A stretch of DNA of 64,000 nt from Limosilactobacillus secaliphilus (GTDB lineage: Bacteria; Bacillota; Bacilli; Lactobacillales; Lactobacillaceae). This document shows positions 54,506-63,090 of this stretch, piece by piece (the first letter of the stretch is position 1; every line of letters begins with the position of its first letter). Under the pieces are notes generated by a model. The model saw nothing but the letters and a program-made list of their open reading frames with translations. It had not been told where the DNA came from and did not search any database. The stretch lies in the NCBI RefSeq assembly GCF_001437055.1, contig NZ_JQBW01000005.1, positions 1 through 64,000 on the forward strand. Reading direction: 5' to 3'. The position numbers were made by a program, and so were the translations under genes.

Positions 54506-56434
54506 ATGAAAGTCCGTGTAGTAATCGCAGTGCATCTTATTAGGCACCTGGTCCCAGTGAACCGGGTAGCCGGCACCGTGCGCACAGAAGACCGAATCAG
54601 GCGTGTTGGCCAGATCGGCGACGGGATCATAGCCGGCGTCAGCAATGACCGCTTCTGCATTGTGACAGGGCCGGTTGCCCGCGGGGACGCAGGCCAGCTG
54701 TCCTTCGCCATGCGTATAGCCACGGACTGTTGCCGCATAGTCGCGAATCTCGCTGACAGGAGCATGACCAGTGATCTGGGTCTGATTGTTTGCCAATGGG
54801 GCCGGTGCATCAAAGTCGCCACTGGCGCGCTGAATGTCATTCAATGCCCGGCCAACTTGGTCATTGGGCACCAGGAGCGTGAACCGGTACCAAGGCTCTA
54901 GCAGTTGACAGGCCGCCTTTTGCTTTAACTCCATCAGGCCTTGCCGCAATGCACGGTTAGCAGCCTCACGGAAGTCGCCGCCAACCGAATGAACAACGCT
55001 GGCCCGACCGCCAACTAATGTAATCTTTGCATCGGTGAGGGGTGCACCAATCAACACACCCCGCTGCAACTTGCTTTTCAGGGCCGTCATGATCTGCTGC
55101 TGGTAGTTGTGACCCAACACGTCAACCGAACAGTTGATGGCAAACTGCAGCCCGCTTCCCTGCTTGCCTGGCTCGATCAGGAGGTGACATTCGGAATAGT
55201 GCCGCAACGGTTCAAAATGGCCGACTCCTTCAATCGCTTCAGTGACCGTCTCTTGGTAGAGCACCGTTCCCTTTTCAAAATGGACGTCAATTTGATAGCG
55301 GTCCTTGAGCAGCTGGGCCAAGACTTCCAGTTGCATCGGTCCCATCACCTGCACCGTGATGGCCTTTAATTCACTGTTCCACACCACCTTCAGTTGCGGA
55401 TCATCCAGTGACAATTCCTGCAGCTTTTGCAAACAATCGTGTTGGTCATGGTCGATCACCACTGTGTAGGCCAGGACCGGTTTCAACAGTGCCGTCTGAC
55501 TGCCAGAATCTTCACCGAGACCTTGACCGGCAACGAGCTTTTCCGGGCCCACCACCGCACATACGCCACCGGCAGGCACCTGCTGGACCACGTCATATTT
55601 TTCACCGTTGTAGACACGCAGAGCATCCGCTTTTTCGTCGTCCACCAAAGTCTGCTTGGCCTGCAAAGCTCCGCCCGTCACCCGTAGCCAGGTCAACTGA
55701 GAACCATCCTTGTCGTGGCTGATCTTAAAGACCCGGGCGCCAAACTCGCTCGGCCACTGCCGGCCCAATGTCCATTTTGCCAGGCCGTCCAGCAGCTCAC
55801 TTACCCCTGTCTGCTTCAGGGCACTGCCGAAGTAAACCGGGAACACTTTGCGTTGGGCGATCAATTGCTGGACCTGCGCATCAGTCAAGCTGCCTTGCTT
55901 TAAGTACTCTTCCAGGGCCGTTTCGTCTTGGCTGGCAACGTCCTCCAGCGTCTGTTCGGATAGTTGCTGACCAAATGGCAGGCAGCCGTCATCGAGTGCC
56001 TGCAACTCCTTCATTACCCGTTGACGATCAAAGCCCGGCGCATCCACCTTATTCACGAAGATAAAGGTCGGTACCTGATAGCGGGTCAACAAGCGCCATA
56101 AGAGCCGGGTGTATCCAGTGACCCCATCGCTGCCGGCAACGATCAGGATGGCATAATCCAACACCGGCAGAACCTGTTCCGTGGTCGCCGCAAAGTCGAC
56201 GTGGCCTGGTGTATCTAGCAAGGTCATGGAGACATCATCCATTGTTAATTCAGCTTGGTGGGCGAAGACGGTAATGCCTCGCTGTTTTTCAATTGCCGCC
56301 GGATCCAGAAAGGTGTCGCCATGGTCAACCCGACCGGCATGCCGAATGGTCCCGGTTTGATATAACATCTCTTCAGACAGGGTCGTCTTGCCAGCGTCAA
56401 CTGGAGCAACGATCCCCATAGTAATCTTCTTCAT
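54503..56434 (-). CDS. TetM/EF-G-like ribosomal protection GTPase
   Basis: A 643-aa translation-factor GTPase of TetM/TetO size. G1 is APVDAGKTT (the usual His is Pro), G3 is DTPGHVDF and G4 is NKVD; EF-G-like domains II-V follow. TetM proteins displace tetracycline from the ribosome; chromosomal lactobacillus members may or may not confer resistance. ATG overlaps the stop of the upstream membrane gene (ATGA) with AAAGGAT upstream. No mobile element is near, so recent acquisition is not indicated. Confidence 0.85.
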   Translation of the reverse strand: MKKITMGIVAPVDAGKTTLSEEMLYQTGTIRHAGRVDHGDTFLDPAAIEKQRGITVFAHQAELTMDDVSMTLLDTPGHVDFAATTEQVLPVLDYAILIVAGSDGVTGYTRLLWRLLTRYQVPTFIFVNKVDAPGFDRQRVMKELQALDDGCLPFGQQLSEQTLEDVASQDETALEEYLKQGSLTDAQVQQLIAQRKVFPVYFGSALKQTGVSELLDGLAKWTLGRQWPSEFGARVFKISHDKDGSQLTWLRVTGGALQAKQTLVDDEKADALRVYNGEKYDVVQQVPAGGVCAVVGPEKLVAGQGLGEDSGSQTALLKPVLAYTVVIDHDQHDCLQKLQELSLDDPQLKVVWNSELKAITVQVMGPMQLEVLAQLLKDRYQIDVHFEKGTVLYQETVTEAIEGVGHFEPLRHYSECHLLIEPGKQGSGLQFAINCSVDVLGHNYQQQIMTALKSKLQRGVLIGAPLTDAKITLVGGRASVVHSVGGDFREAANRALRQGLMELKQKAACQLLEPWYRFTLLVPNDQVGRALNDIQRASGDFDAPAPLANNQTQITGHAPVSEIRDYAATVRGYTHGEGQLACVPAGNRPCHNAEAVIADAGYDPVADLANTPDSVFCAHGAGYPVHWDQVPNKMHCDYYTDFH

Positions 56435-57762
56435 CGTTTAATATCCTTTGACTGTGTATCATTAGTAACAAATTTTTCCAGGCGTGGCCAACAAATAATC
56501 ATTACGATCGCTAAGATGATTACACCGATCACACGCACCCACCACAAGGGCGTTGCCAAGTTACCGCCAGCTTGGTGCAAATGCTGATAATAGATCTGCA
56601 AAATTTGCCGTGGTCGCCGATTATAAGTAAAGTTGACAAACACAATTATCGCCAACAAGCAAACTTGCGCACTAATGCTTCCCAGCACGTTGTAATACAG
56701 ACGGATAAAGCGCTGATTATTAATCGCAATGCGCTGATCGGCCTGATAGAAGTGCCAAACGATAGTATTGATCGCACTGCCACTTGCTACCAGCAGAAAA
56801 AAGCCACTCAAATAAACCAGATCATTCGGGATGAGCAAGCAAATACCGCTAATAATTAATAAACTGCTCAGGTGACGCCGATCACGTAGCCATTTAAGCT
56901 TTGCGACCCCAATCAACCCACCAACTAATCCCAGAATGAACGATAGAAAAGCCGCGATTAACAGGTTCTGTTTACCGCTAGCATCAAGAGCGAACACATT
57001 ATAGATCATAAAACCACTGTTAATTGCACCAACGATGAACGTCCACATCCGATATGTCGGTGTCTTTTTCTGTAACTGACTAAAACCAGCTAACATGATC
57101 AACCACATCGCTAACAATAACCAGACTAGCATCATCAACCCGGTCTGCTTGAGTCCGCGCGCGGCAAAGGCCATCAAAAACACCAAGATAGCTGACAGCA
57201 TTTGCCGCCAACTGATTCTACCGGAACCAATTTGCGTTTGTTTTGGCCACGGATTCGGCAATTTCCACACAACATCCATGCTTCCTAATTCCACTAAAAG
57301 CAATTCTAATACAAAGGCTTCCCAATGCCACTTAGACAAAGCAAAGCCGCCAATGATCAATAATAGTAACTCACCAATTGCTGAAAATGCTGTTCCTTTA
57401 ACTGGCCAGCGTCCTTCCAGCTTGAGTTGATCACGCACCGTTTGATAAGCAGCCGGAAGCGTACCAATTCCACAACCTAAAATAGTAGCTCCGGCCTCAA
57501 CAAAGGATGGTATAAGTATCAGCAACGTGCCAATGATGATTAACATAGAGTCCAGACGCAGCAGTTTCCAAGCTTGTTGAATTGGTCCAATTGAACGCCA
57601 AACAAAAGGGATTGTTTTAGCAAAAACATAAAAGAAAATCACCGGTAATGCTCCAGCCACTGTCCGTCCCTGGTCAGAAAAAAAGAGGACCAGTAGCATA
57701 GTTGGCAGAGCCAGGTAGCCAAAATTGAGTGCCTCTTGATTAATCAGTAGCCATCGTTTCAT
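56431..57762 (-). CDS. polytopic membrane protein, unknown function
   Basis: A 443-aa protein with about 12 hydrophobic segments, MFS-like in length but without motif A. Base use looks more AT-rich than its neighbours. ATG at 57762 overlaps the LysR stop by four bases and has AGAAGGAG upstream; its own stop overlaps the GTPase start by four bases. It is thus locked between a LysR regulator and a ribosome-protection GTPase. Export of a ribosome-targeting compound would be a logical role, but that is inference. Confidence 0.75.
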   Translation of the reverse strand: MKRWLLINQEALNFGYLALPTMLLVLFFSDQGRTVAGALPVIFFYVFAKTIPFVWRSIGPIQQAWKLLRLDSMLIIIGTLLILIPSFVEAGATILGCGIGTLPAAYQTVRDQLKLEGRWPVKGTAFSAIGELLLLIIGGFALSKWHWEAFVLELLLVELGSMDVVWKLPNPWPKQTQIGSGRISWRQMLSAILVFLMAFAARGLKQTGLMMLVWLLLAMWLIMLAGFSQLQKKTPTYRMWTFIVGAINSGFMIYNVFALDASGKQNLLIAAFLSFILGLVGGLIGVAKLKWLRDRRHLSSLLIISGICLLIPNDLVYLSGFFLLVASGSAINTIVWHFYQADQRIAINNQRFIRLYYNVLGSISAQVCLLAIIVFVNFTYNRRPRQILQIYYQHLHQAGGNLATPLWWVRVIGVIILAIVMIICWPRLEKFVTNDTQSKDIKR

Positions 57763-58649
57763 TGCTTGTTCTCCTTCTGTAGCTGCTTTTGCAATTTGTC
57801 CAAGAACAGGTTGCCAACGTTGGGGAGGGGTTGGTTTTTCCGCCAAATCAGCGTGTTTTCGTCCGGCTGCATTCCCGCTAAGGGTCGATACGTCAAACCG
57901 TCAACCGCCGTCGTATTGAGCAAGTGGTCATAGGTAAAGGCCACGCAGGAACTGTTCTTAACCAACAAATAGGCGTTATAAATCAGATTGTAGCTGCCCA
58001 CAAAGCGAAACTGGTTCAGCATTTCTCCGGCCCAAGAGCGGAAGGCATCTTGCTCGCGGGTCTGCACCGAGGTTAATAATAAACGGTCAACCAGGTCTTG
58101 GGGTTGGATGGCCTTCTTCTGCGCTAATGGATCAGTGGCCCTCATGATCACGCCCCAACGATTCTTGCCGGGCAGGGACAAAGTATTGTACTTACGCAAA
58201 TTGTAGTGGCCCATGATGATCCCAAATTCTAAGAGCCCCGTATCGAGTCGGGTAAACATACTGTCAGCGTCACCACTATGCAGTTTGACCTGAACGGCGG
58301 GATATTCTTGGACAATCTCACCGACCGCCGCCATCACTGGGGCAACGGCCTCGCTTTCACCAGAGCCAATGTCCAGGCGACCACTAACCACATCGTGCGA
58401 CTTTAGACGGCCCAGGGTCTTGTCAGTTAACCCAATGATTTCTTCGGCCTGTTGATATAAATAATACGCTGCCTGCGTTGGATGCAGCTGACGATGGCCA
58501 CGAATAAAGAGAGGATTGCCGATTTCCTCTTCTAAATCCATAATCTGCCGTGACAAGGCTGGCTGCGAAATGTGTAATTGCCGCGCCGCCTGCGTAATAT
58601 TGCCGACCTGCATAATTGTAATAAAGTAGCGAAGTACCCGAATTTCCAT
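57759..58649 (-). CDS. LysR-family transcriptional regulator
   Basis: A 296-aa LTTR: N-terminal winged helix (about 1-60, YFITIMQVGNITQAARQL and SQPALSRQI), then the effector domain starting DIGSGESEAVAPVMAAV. ATG at 58649 has GGAGGCTAAC upstream; the start at 58676 is before the site. It is first in the operon with the membrane protein and GTPase and divergent from the acetyltransferase remnant and hydrolase. The AT-rich imperfect dyad at 58671-58695 is a candidate binding site. Confidence 0.93.
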   Translation of the reverse strand: MEIRVLRYFITIMQVGNITQAARQLHISQPALSRQIMDLEEEIGNPLFIRGHRQLHPTQAAYYLYQQAEEIIGLTDKTLGRLKSHDVVSGRLDIGSGESEAVAPVMAAVGEIVQEYPAVQVKLHSGDADSMFTRLDTGLLEFGIIMGHYNLRKYNTLSLPGKNRWGVIMRATDPLAQKKAIQPQDLVDRLLLTSVQTREQDAFRSWAGEMLNQFRFVGSYNLIYNAYLLVKNSSCVAFTYDHLLNTTAVDGLTYRPLAGMQPDENTLIWRKNQPLPNVGNLFLDKLQKQLQKENKQ

Positions 58650-58758
58650 GTTAGCCTCCACATAACCTAATTGCATAGTTAATGATTACGCATAAGTATT
58701 TTACATCATTACTCCCAGTCCATAAAATATAATCAATCATTTACTTGGGGGTCTGATT

Positions 58759-59099
58759 ATGGGAAAAATCGTTAATTCTGCAGCTGATCCAAAGTTACGA
58801 ATCTGATCGCCAAAAATCAGTTGCTAGTCCAAAAATTAAACTCGCAACCAGCCCTTCCCGACCAAATTCGGCAACAGCTTGCTGCCATTACCGGCCAAGC
58901 CATTGATCCAACGACAGAGATTCGGCTACCGTTTTATACCGACTATGGCCGCAACATCCGCCTTGGCAAGGGTGTGTTTATCAACAATGGGGCCACATTT
59001 ACCGATATGGGTGGGATCGATATTCATGATGTGCCGGACAACACTGTCGTTGCCGGCTGCCCTGCACGAATGATCAAGAAAATTGGAAAGGATGATTAA
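58759..59099 (+). pseudogene. maltose/galactoside O-acetyltransferase remnant
   Basis: The reading frame opens with ATG at 58759 (MGKIVNSAADPK) and hits TGA at 58804. The family sequence continues in another frame (NLIAKNQLLVQKLN, then IRLPFYTDYGRNIRLGKGVF), so there is a frameshift near 58793. Further on, NNGATFTDMGGIDIHDVPDNTVVAG joins the start of the left-handed helix directly to its end; the middle, with the active-site His and most hexapeptides, is missing (about 70 residues by comparison with the family). A functional enzyme is very unlikely. Confidence 0.85.
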
Positions 59100-59100
59100 A

Positions 59101-60063
59101 ATGGCCTATGGATACATCGTTGACTTAAAAAAGGGCGTGCACCGTGACCACGTCCACTTCAATAATCGCTTTAACATGCAGATTGCGGCCGATTTATACT
59201 ATCCGGAGTCACTGAAGCGTGGTGATGAACTACCGGCATTGATTGTTGGTGCTCCATATGGGGGAACCAAAGAGCAAGGACCGTGCGTTTATGCTAACGA
59301 ACTCGTCAGCCGTGGCTTTGTCGTATTGACGTTCGACCAGGTATTCATGGGTGAATCCGCTGGCCAGCCACGCCACACTTCGTCACCAGACCTCTTTGCC
59401 GAATCATTTAGTGCGGCCGTTGATTACCTTGGCATTGCGGTCCCATTCGTCAATCGAGAAGAAATTGGCGTGATCGGCATCTGTGGTTCTGGCGGCTTCG
59501 CACTTTCGGCTGCCTCCGTTGACACCCGGATCAAAGCCATTGCCACGACTTCAATGTATGACATTACCGGTGTCACGCGTGACTTCATGAAATTAGGGCC
59601 GGATGAAATTCGCAAAATGAAGGATCAGCTGTCTCGTCAACGTTGGGAAGACTTTGCCAATGGCATTCCGGACTACCAGCCAAGTTTCAAGACCAAGCCT
59701 TATCCCAATGAAGAAGCGCTGCCCAAGACCGATCCAGTGACCAATGAGTGGAACCGCTTCTACGCACTCAAGCGGGGCTTCCACTACAACGCCCGAGGAA
59801 ACTTCACAACAACTTCTAACCTATCGATGATGCAGTTCTCGGCTCTTCAATTTATCAACGAAATCAGTCCACGACCAATCCTCTTCGTCTTTGGCGACCG
59901 GGCTCTCTCCCGTAGTTTTTCCGAACACGCCTACGAATTGGCTAACGAACCTAAGGAAAAGTATGTCGTCAAAGATTGTGAACACATCGATCTCTATGAC
60001 CGGGTGGACAAGATTCCGTTCGATAAGCTGAGCGACTTCTTCCACCAACACCTCACAGCATAA
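59101..60063 (+). CDS. alpha/beta hydrolase, YcjY/dienelactone hydrolase-like
   Basis: A 320-aa protein with ADLYYPESL, the oxyanion region ALIVGAPYGGTKEQG, the elbow GVIGICGSGGFAL (nucleophile Cys or Ser) and a late ILFVFGDRALSRSF and DCEHIDLYD for acid and His. The substrate is unknown. ATG at 59101 follows AAAGGATG; a start at 59083 lies before it. It is cotranscribed with the acetyltransferase remnant, and in other lactobacilli this hydrolase often neighbours aldo/keto reductases or acetyltransferases. Confidence 0.88.
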   Translation: MAYGYIVDLKKGVHRDHVHFNNRFNMQIAADLYYPESLKRGDELPALIVGAPYGGTKEQGPCVYANELVSRGFVVLTFDQVFMGESAGQPRHTSSPDLFAESFSAAVDYLGIAVPFVNREEIGVIGICGSGGFALSAASVDTRIKAIATTSMYDITGVTRDFMKLGPDEIRKMKDQLSRQRWEDFANGIPDYQPSFKTKPYPNEEALPKTDPVTNEWNRFYALKRGFHYNARGNFTTTSNLSMMQFSALQFINEISPRPILFVFGDRALSRSFSEHAYELANEPKEKYVVKDCEHIDLYDRVDKIPFDKLSDFFHQHLTA

Positions 60064-60078
60064 AATTCCCAAATTAAT

Positions 60079-60114
60079 AAGGACCCCTGCAAGCAGATTC
60101 TTGCAGGGGTCCTT
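60079..60114. terminator. bidirectional terminator
   Basis: AAGGACCCCTGCAA (60079-60092) pairs perfectly with TTGCAGGGGTCCTT (60101-60114); it serves the hydrolase and the converging nitroreductase. Confidence 0.9.
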
Positions 60115-60132
60115 TCTAATATCTATGTAATT

Positions 60133-60891
60133 TTACTTCATATCGAGGGCAAGTCCTTGGTCATGAATGGCCTGGCCCATCTGATCGCGGCGATGATCAG
60201 TTGCCGCTAGCTTTGCCCCGGACACCTGCTTGGTGAAGGAGTCAATGCGGCGGTTGGCATCACGCAAATCGTAGTAAGTCGTAACCACGTCGTCATAGTC
60301 CTTCAAATCGGCAGCCTTGAAGCCCTTTGGATAATCATTCTCAAACGCCATGTCAGCAATTGGCAGGCGTGGCTTCAGCTGCGGCTTTTGGTCAGGCACC
60401 CCAAACTGAACGCCAAGAACTGGGAAGGTCATCTTGGGCAGCCCTAATGCCTGGATCAACTTAGCTGGGTCGTTCTTAACGGAGCCCAAGATAACGGCAC
60501 CCAGGCCCATGCTTTCGGCAGCAACGACCGTGTTCTGGACTGCCAGCACGGTGTCTTCAACCGCTTGAGCAAATTCATCGGTGGTGTGCAAAGTACCATC
60601 ATCTTGACCCAGATCATGACGCAGCTGCTGGTTTCTGAACAAGTCGGCAATGAAGATGAAGAGGTCACCATTGGCCCCAACGTATGGTTGGCCGCTGATT
60701 TCACGAACGGCCGCCCGCTTCTTTTCATCAGTCAAATGCAGAATTGAGAACTGCTGCAGGAAACGAGAACTGGACGTATGCCGAGCGGCGTCATACAAAG
60801 TTGTCAGCTGCTCTTTGGTCAACGTCTGGTCCTTGAACGCCCGGATGGAACGGTGATTTAACTGCGCGTCAATTGTTGAATTGTGAATCAT
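60133..60891 (-). CDS. nitroreductase family FMN oxidoreductase
   Basis: A 252-aa protein of the NfsA/FRP type. FMN-contacting NHRSIRAF (about 13-20) starts the fold, followed by RHTSSSRFLQQ and a central AAESMGLGAVILGSVKNDP. Expected to reduce nitro compounds, quinones or flavin with NADPH. ATG at 60891 has GGAGGGCATA upstream. It lies after the ABC operon with no clear terminator between, so partial read-through is possible. Confidence 0.92.
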   Translation of the reverse strand: MIHNSTIDAQLNHRSIRAFKDQTLTKEQLTTLYDAARHTSSSRFLQQFSILHLTDEKKRAAVREISGQPYVGANGDLFIFIADLFRNQQLRHDLGQDDGTLHTTDEFAQAVEDTVLAVQNTVVAAESMGLGAVILGSVKNDPAKLIQALGLPKMTFPVLGVQFGVPDQKPQLKPRLPIADMAFENDYPKGFKAADLKDYDDVVTTYYDLRDANRRIDSFTKQVSGAKLAATDHRRDQMGQAIHDQGLALDMK

Positions 60892-60979
60892 TATTATGCC
60901 CTCCACTTACTTTTTGTAAACCACCGTCATTATGAGGTCAATTTAGGCAAAAAGCAACTACTTATTAAAAGTTAATGAA

Positions 60980-61660
60980 TTAATCACGCCGCAGCTGCAT
61001 GTGCATGGTGAAGACATAGCTGAGGCCGATCATCACTGCGGACCACAAGAGGCCAAAGATAATCCAGGTACCCTGCCAGCTGGCAATGTTGACCAACGTG
61101 ACCAATGTGTTGTGGCCTGGCTGGAAGTACTTGATCATTAATTGGGCCAGTTGAATCATTAGGAAAACGAAGATGGTTGGCAAAGCGATGGCAACCACAA
61201 TTTTCCACTTCCGCGGCAACAGGGCAAAGCCGCTTCCGATCGCAAAAACCATCGTCATCATGCAGACAATCATCAGTAACGCAGAGAAGGCTGATTCCCA
61301 GCTGAAACTACCATGTGCCGTCAACTCCCATACTAGCCACATCAAGAGAGTCGTGGTGGCTAATGAGGCGATTTCGCTCAACCAGATCCGCTGCCGCGTT
61401 TGGCCGCTCTGCATGCCTAACTTGAAATCACTGTAGGAAAAGGCCAAGTAAAGGAAGCCGTAAATCAAAACGGCAACTGACCAGGTACCGGCAAACCAGC
61501 CGGAAACGATATCGTTTAGTCGAACAAAGCGCCAGCCATCCGTAAATCCGGTCATCAAAACGGACAACAGCTGCAAAATGGCAAAGGTTAAAGCAACGAT
61601 CCCGACGCTGACGAAGAAACGCCGGAGTGATTGCCGGTAAATAACTGTGAGCTTATTCAT
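60980..61660 (-). CDS. ABC transporter membrane subunit
   Basis: A 226-aa protein with six TM segments and no recognisable binding-protein loop, as in ABC-2-like permeases paired with YtrA-type GntR regulators. ATG at 61660 follows GGGGAGG; it overlaps the ATPase gene by eight bases. The exported compound is unknown; related systems respond to cell-wall antibiotics. Confidence 0.8.
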   Translation of the reverse strand: MNKLTVIYRQSLRRFFVSVGIVALTFAILQLLSVLMTGFTDGWRFVRLNDIVSGWFAGTWSVAVLIYGFLYLAFSYSDFKLGMQSGQTRQRIWLSEIASLATTTLLMWLVWELTAHGSFSWESAFSALLMIVCMMTMVFAIGSGFALLPRKWKIVVAIALPTIFVFLMIQLAQLMIKYFQPGHNTLVTLVNIASWQGTWIIFGLLWSAVMIGLSYVFTMHMQLRRD

Positions 61661-62525
61661 TGATCTCATCCTCCCCGTTGGTCAGTGCTAAGTAGGCCTG
61701 TTGCAGGTTCATGTGGGTAACAGTCACGTCATCGGGAATGGGCTGCTGGTCATCCAGCTTCTCGATCACGTAGGCCGTCTTGATCTTCCCCACTGTCTGC
61801 TGGTCCAGGACTTTCATTGCTTGTGTGTACTGATCGACTGCATCTGCAGGCCCGCTAATCGTGTATGCCCGATTAAGCAAGTTTTCAACATCCTCGTCGG
61901 CAATCAAATGGTGGTCATGGAGCACAAAGACGTGTTCAACCAAGCTTTGAATTTCGTTGATGATGTGGGACGAAATGACGAAGGTCCGTGGCCGCTGTTC
62001 GTAGGTCTTCATCAATTCCCGGTAAAAACGGTTGCGGTGGTTGGCGTCCAGCCCCAGCATTGGTTCATCCAGAAAAATGAAGTCGGCGTTGACACATAAG
62101 GCACAGGTGATTTTGGCGGCCGTCGTCAAACCGGTGGATAGGTTCGACAACCGAGCGTGTTCGTTGACACCAAAGGCCTTGGTCAGCCGGTGGGCAAGTT
62201 CGTAATCAAAGTGACCATAGCCCTCATCTGCCAACTGGAACATTCCGCTCACACTGGTGCGTTTGCCATACATATTTGAATCGCTCATCAAGTACAGCCG
62301 TTGCAGTGATGGGTAGTGGTTGTGAACCTCATGATCGCCTAAGACCACTTCGCCCTTGCTGGGGAAATTCCGGTCGTTGATGATGTTCAACAAGGTTGAT
62401 TTACCGGCCCCATTCTCGCCCAGCAATGCATAAATCGTCTGCGGCTGGATGGTCAGTGAAATATCATCTAGGATCTGCGTCCTGCCAAAACGTTTGCTGA
62501 CGCCGTTAATCTTCAGTGCTTCCAT
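61653..62525 (-). CDS. ABC transporter ATPase
   Basis: A 290-aa ATPase with Walker A LLGENGAGKSTLL (about 35-47), a degenerate signature LSTGLTTAAKI in place of LSGGQ, Walker B FIFLDEPMLGLD, and H-loop ISSHI. ATG lies inside the end of the gntR gene (20-bp overlap) with CGGGGG upstream. It forms a gntR-ATPase-permease operon. Confidence 0.92.
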   Translation of the reverse strand: MEALKINGVSKRFGRTQILDDISLTIQPQTIYALLGENGAGKSTLLNIINDRNFPSKGEVVLGDHEVHNHYPSLQRLYLMSDSNMYGKRTSVSGMFQLADEGYGHFDYELAHRLTKAFGVNEHARLSNLSTGLTTAAKITCALCVNADFIFLDEPMLGLDANHRNRFYRELMKTYEQRPRTFVISSHIINEIQSLVEHVFVLHDHHLIADEDVENLLNRAYTISGPADAVDQYTQAMKVLDQQTVGKIKTAYVIEKLDDQQPIPDDVTVTHMNLQQAYLALTNGEDEINE

Positions 62526-62889
62526 TTTGGTACCCCCGTTTAATCAGATTCATCAAATGCGCTTCATTGATATTGAGCTTGCGTGCTTCGGCCACCAGGC
62601 TTTGCACGTAATCGTGATAGAAGTCTTCCTTGCGTGTTTCCATGATTTTCTCCTGAGCACCTGCAGCAACAAACATGCCCAGCCCGCGTCTTTTCTCCAA
62701 CAGCTGGCGGTTCACCAACTGGTTCATGCCCTTCAATACCGTTGCCGGGTTGATGTGCAGTTCCTGCGACAGCTGAGTCGTCGATGGTACCTGCTCGCCT
62801 TCCCGGTAGATACCCGTAAAGATCATCTCTTCCAGTTGATCGGCTATTTGTTGATACAGCGGGCCCGACTGATCAAAGTGAAAATTCAT
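62506..62889 (-). CDS. GntR-family regulator, YtrA subfamily
   Basis: A 127-aa regulator: winged helix (about 5-75, GPLYQQIADQLEEMIFTGIY and PSTTQLSQELHINPATV) with only a short C-terminal helical tail for dimerisation, the YtrA layout. The ATG start has AAGGAGG upstream. It lies under a 10-bp perfect dyad that overlaps its own promoter, so autorepression of the ABC operon is likely. Confidence 0.92.
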   Translation of the reverse strand: MNFHFDQSGPLYQQIADQLEEMIFTGIYREGEQVPSTTQLSQELHINPATVLKGMNQLVNRQLLEKRRGLGMFVAAGAQEKIMETRKEDFYHDYVQSLVAEARKLNINEAHLMNLIKRGYQNGSTED

Positions 62890-62913
62890 CAGGTGACCCC
62901 CCTCCTTTTAGCC

Positions 62914-62943
62914 TAGTTAGTTAATTACTTGTGTAACTAACTA
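62914..62943. promoter_or_regulatory. operator dyad of the gntR-ABC operon
   Basis: TAGTTAGTTA (62914-62923) and its exact inverse (62934-62943) are separated by 10 nt and overlap the -10 and transcription start. Confidence 0.75.
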
Positions 62944-62968
62944 TATAACCAACCCAAAATAAACGCAA
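62940..62968 (-). promoter_or_regulatory. gntR-ABC operon promoter
   Basis: On the minus strand, TTGCGT (62963-62968), a 17-nt spacer and TATAGT (62940-62945). Confidence 0.65.
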
Positions 62969-63031
62969 GTCTTTGCTCAGACTTTTTCGTCGATCTCATC
63001 CGCACTGGGACACTTCTTCTGGCTTTGGTCA

Positions 63032-63061
63032 TTGCCAGTTGATCGACAACCTTCCTATAAT
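63032..63061 (+). promoter_or_regulatory. promoter of right-end membrane gene
   Basis: TTGCCA (63032-63037), 18-nt spacer, TATAAT (63056-63061), 29 nt before the start codon. Confidence 0.7.
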
Positions 63062-63090
63062 GAGACACAGATATTCTAGAAAGCAGGTTA

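Noticed and set aside
54503-56434. Acquired mobile tetracycline resistance gene
   Set aside because: No transposase, integrase, tet leader peptide or other conjugative gene flanks it, and it is embedded in a coupled chromosomal operon.
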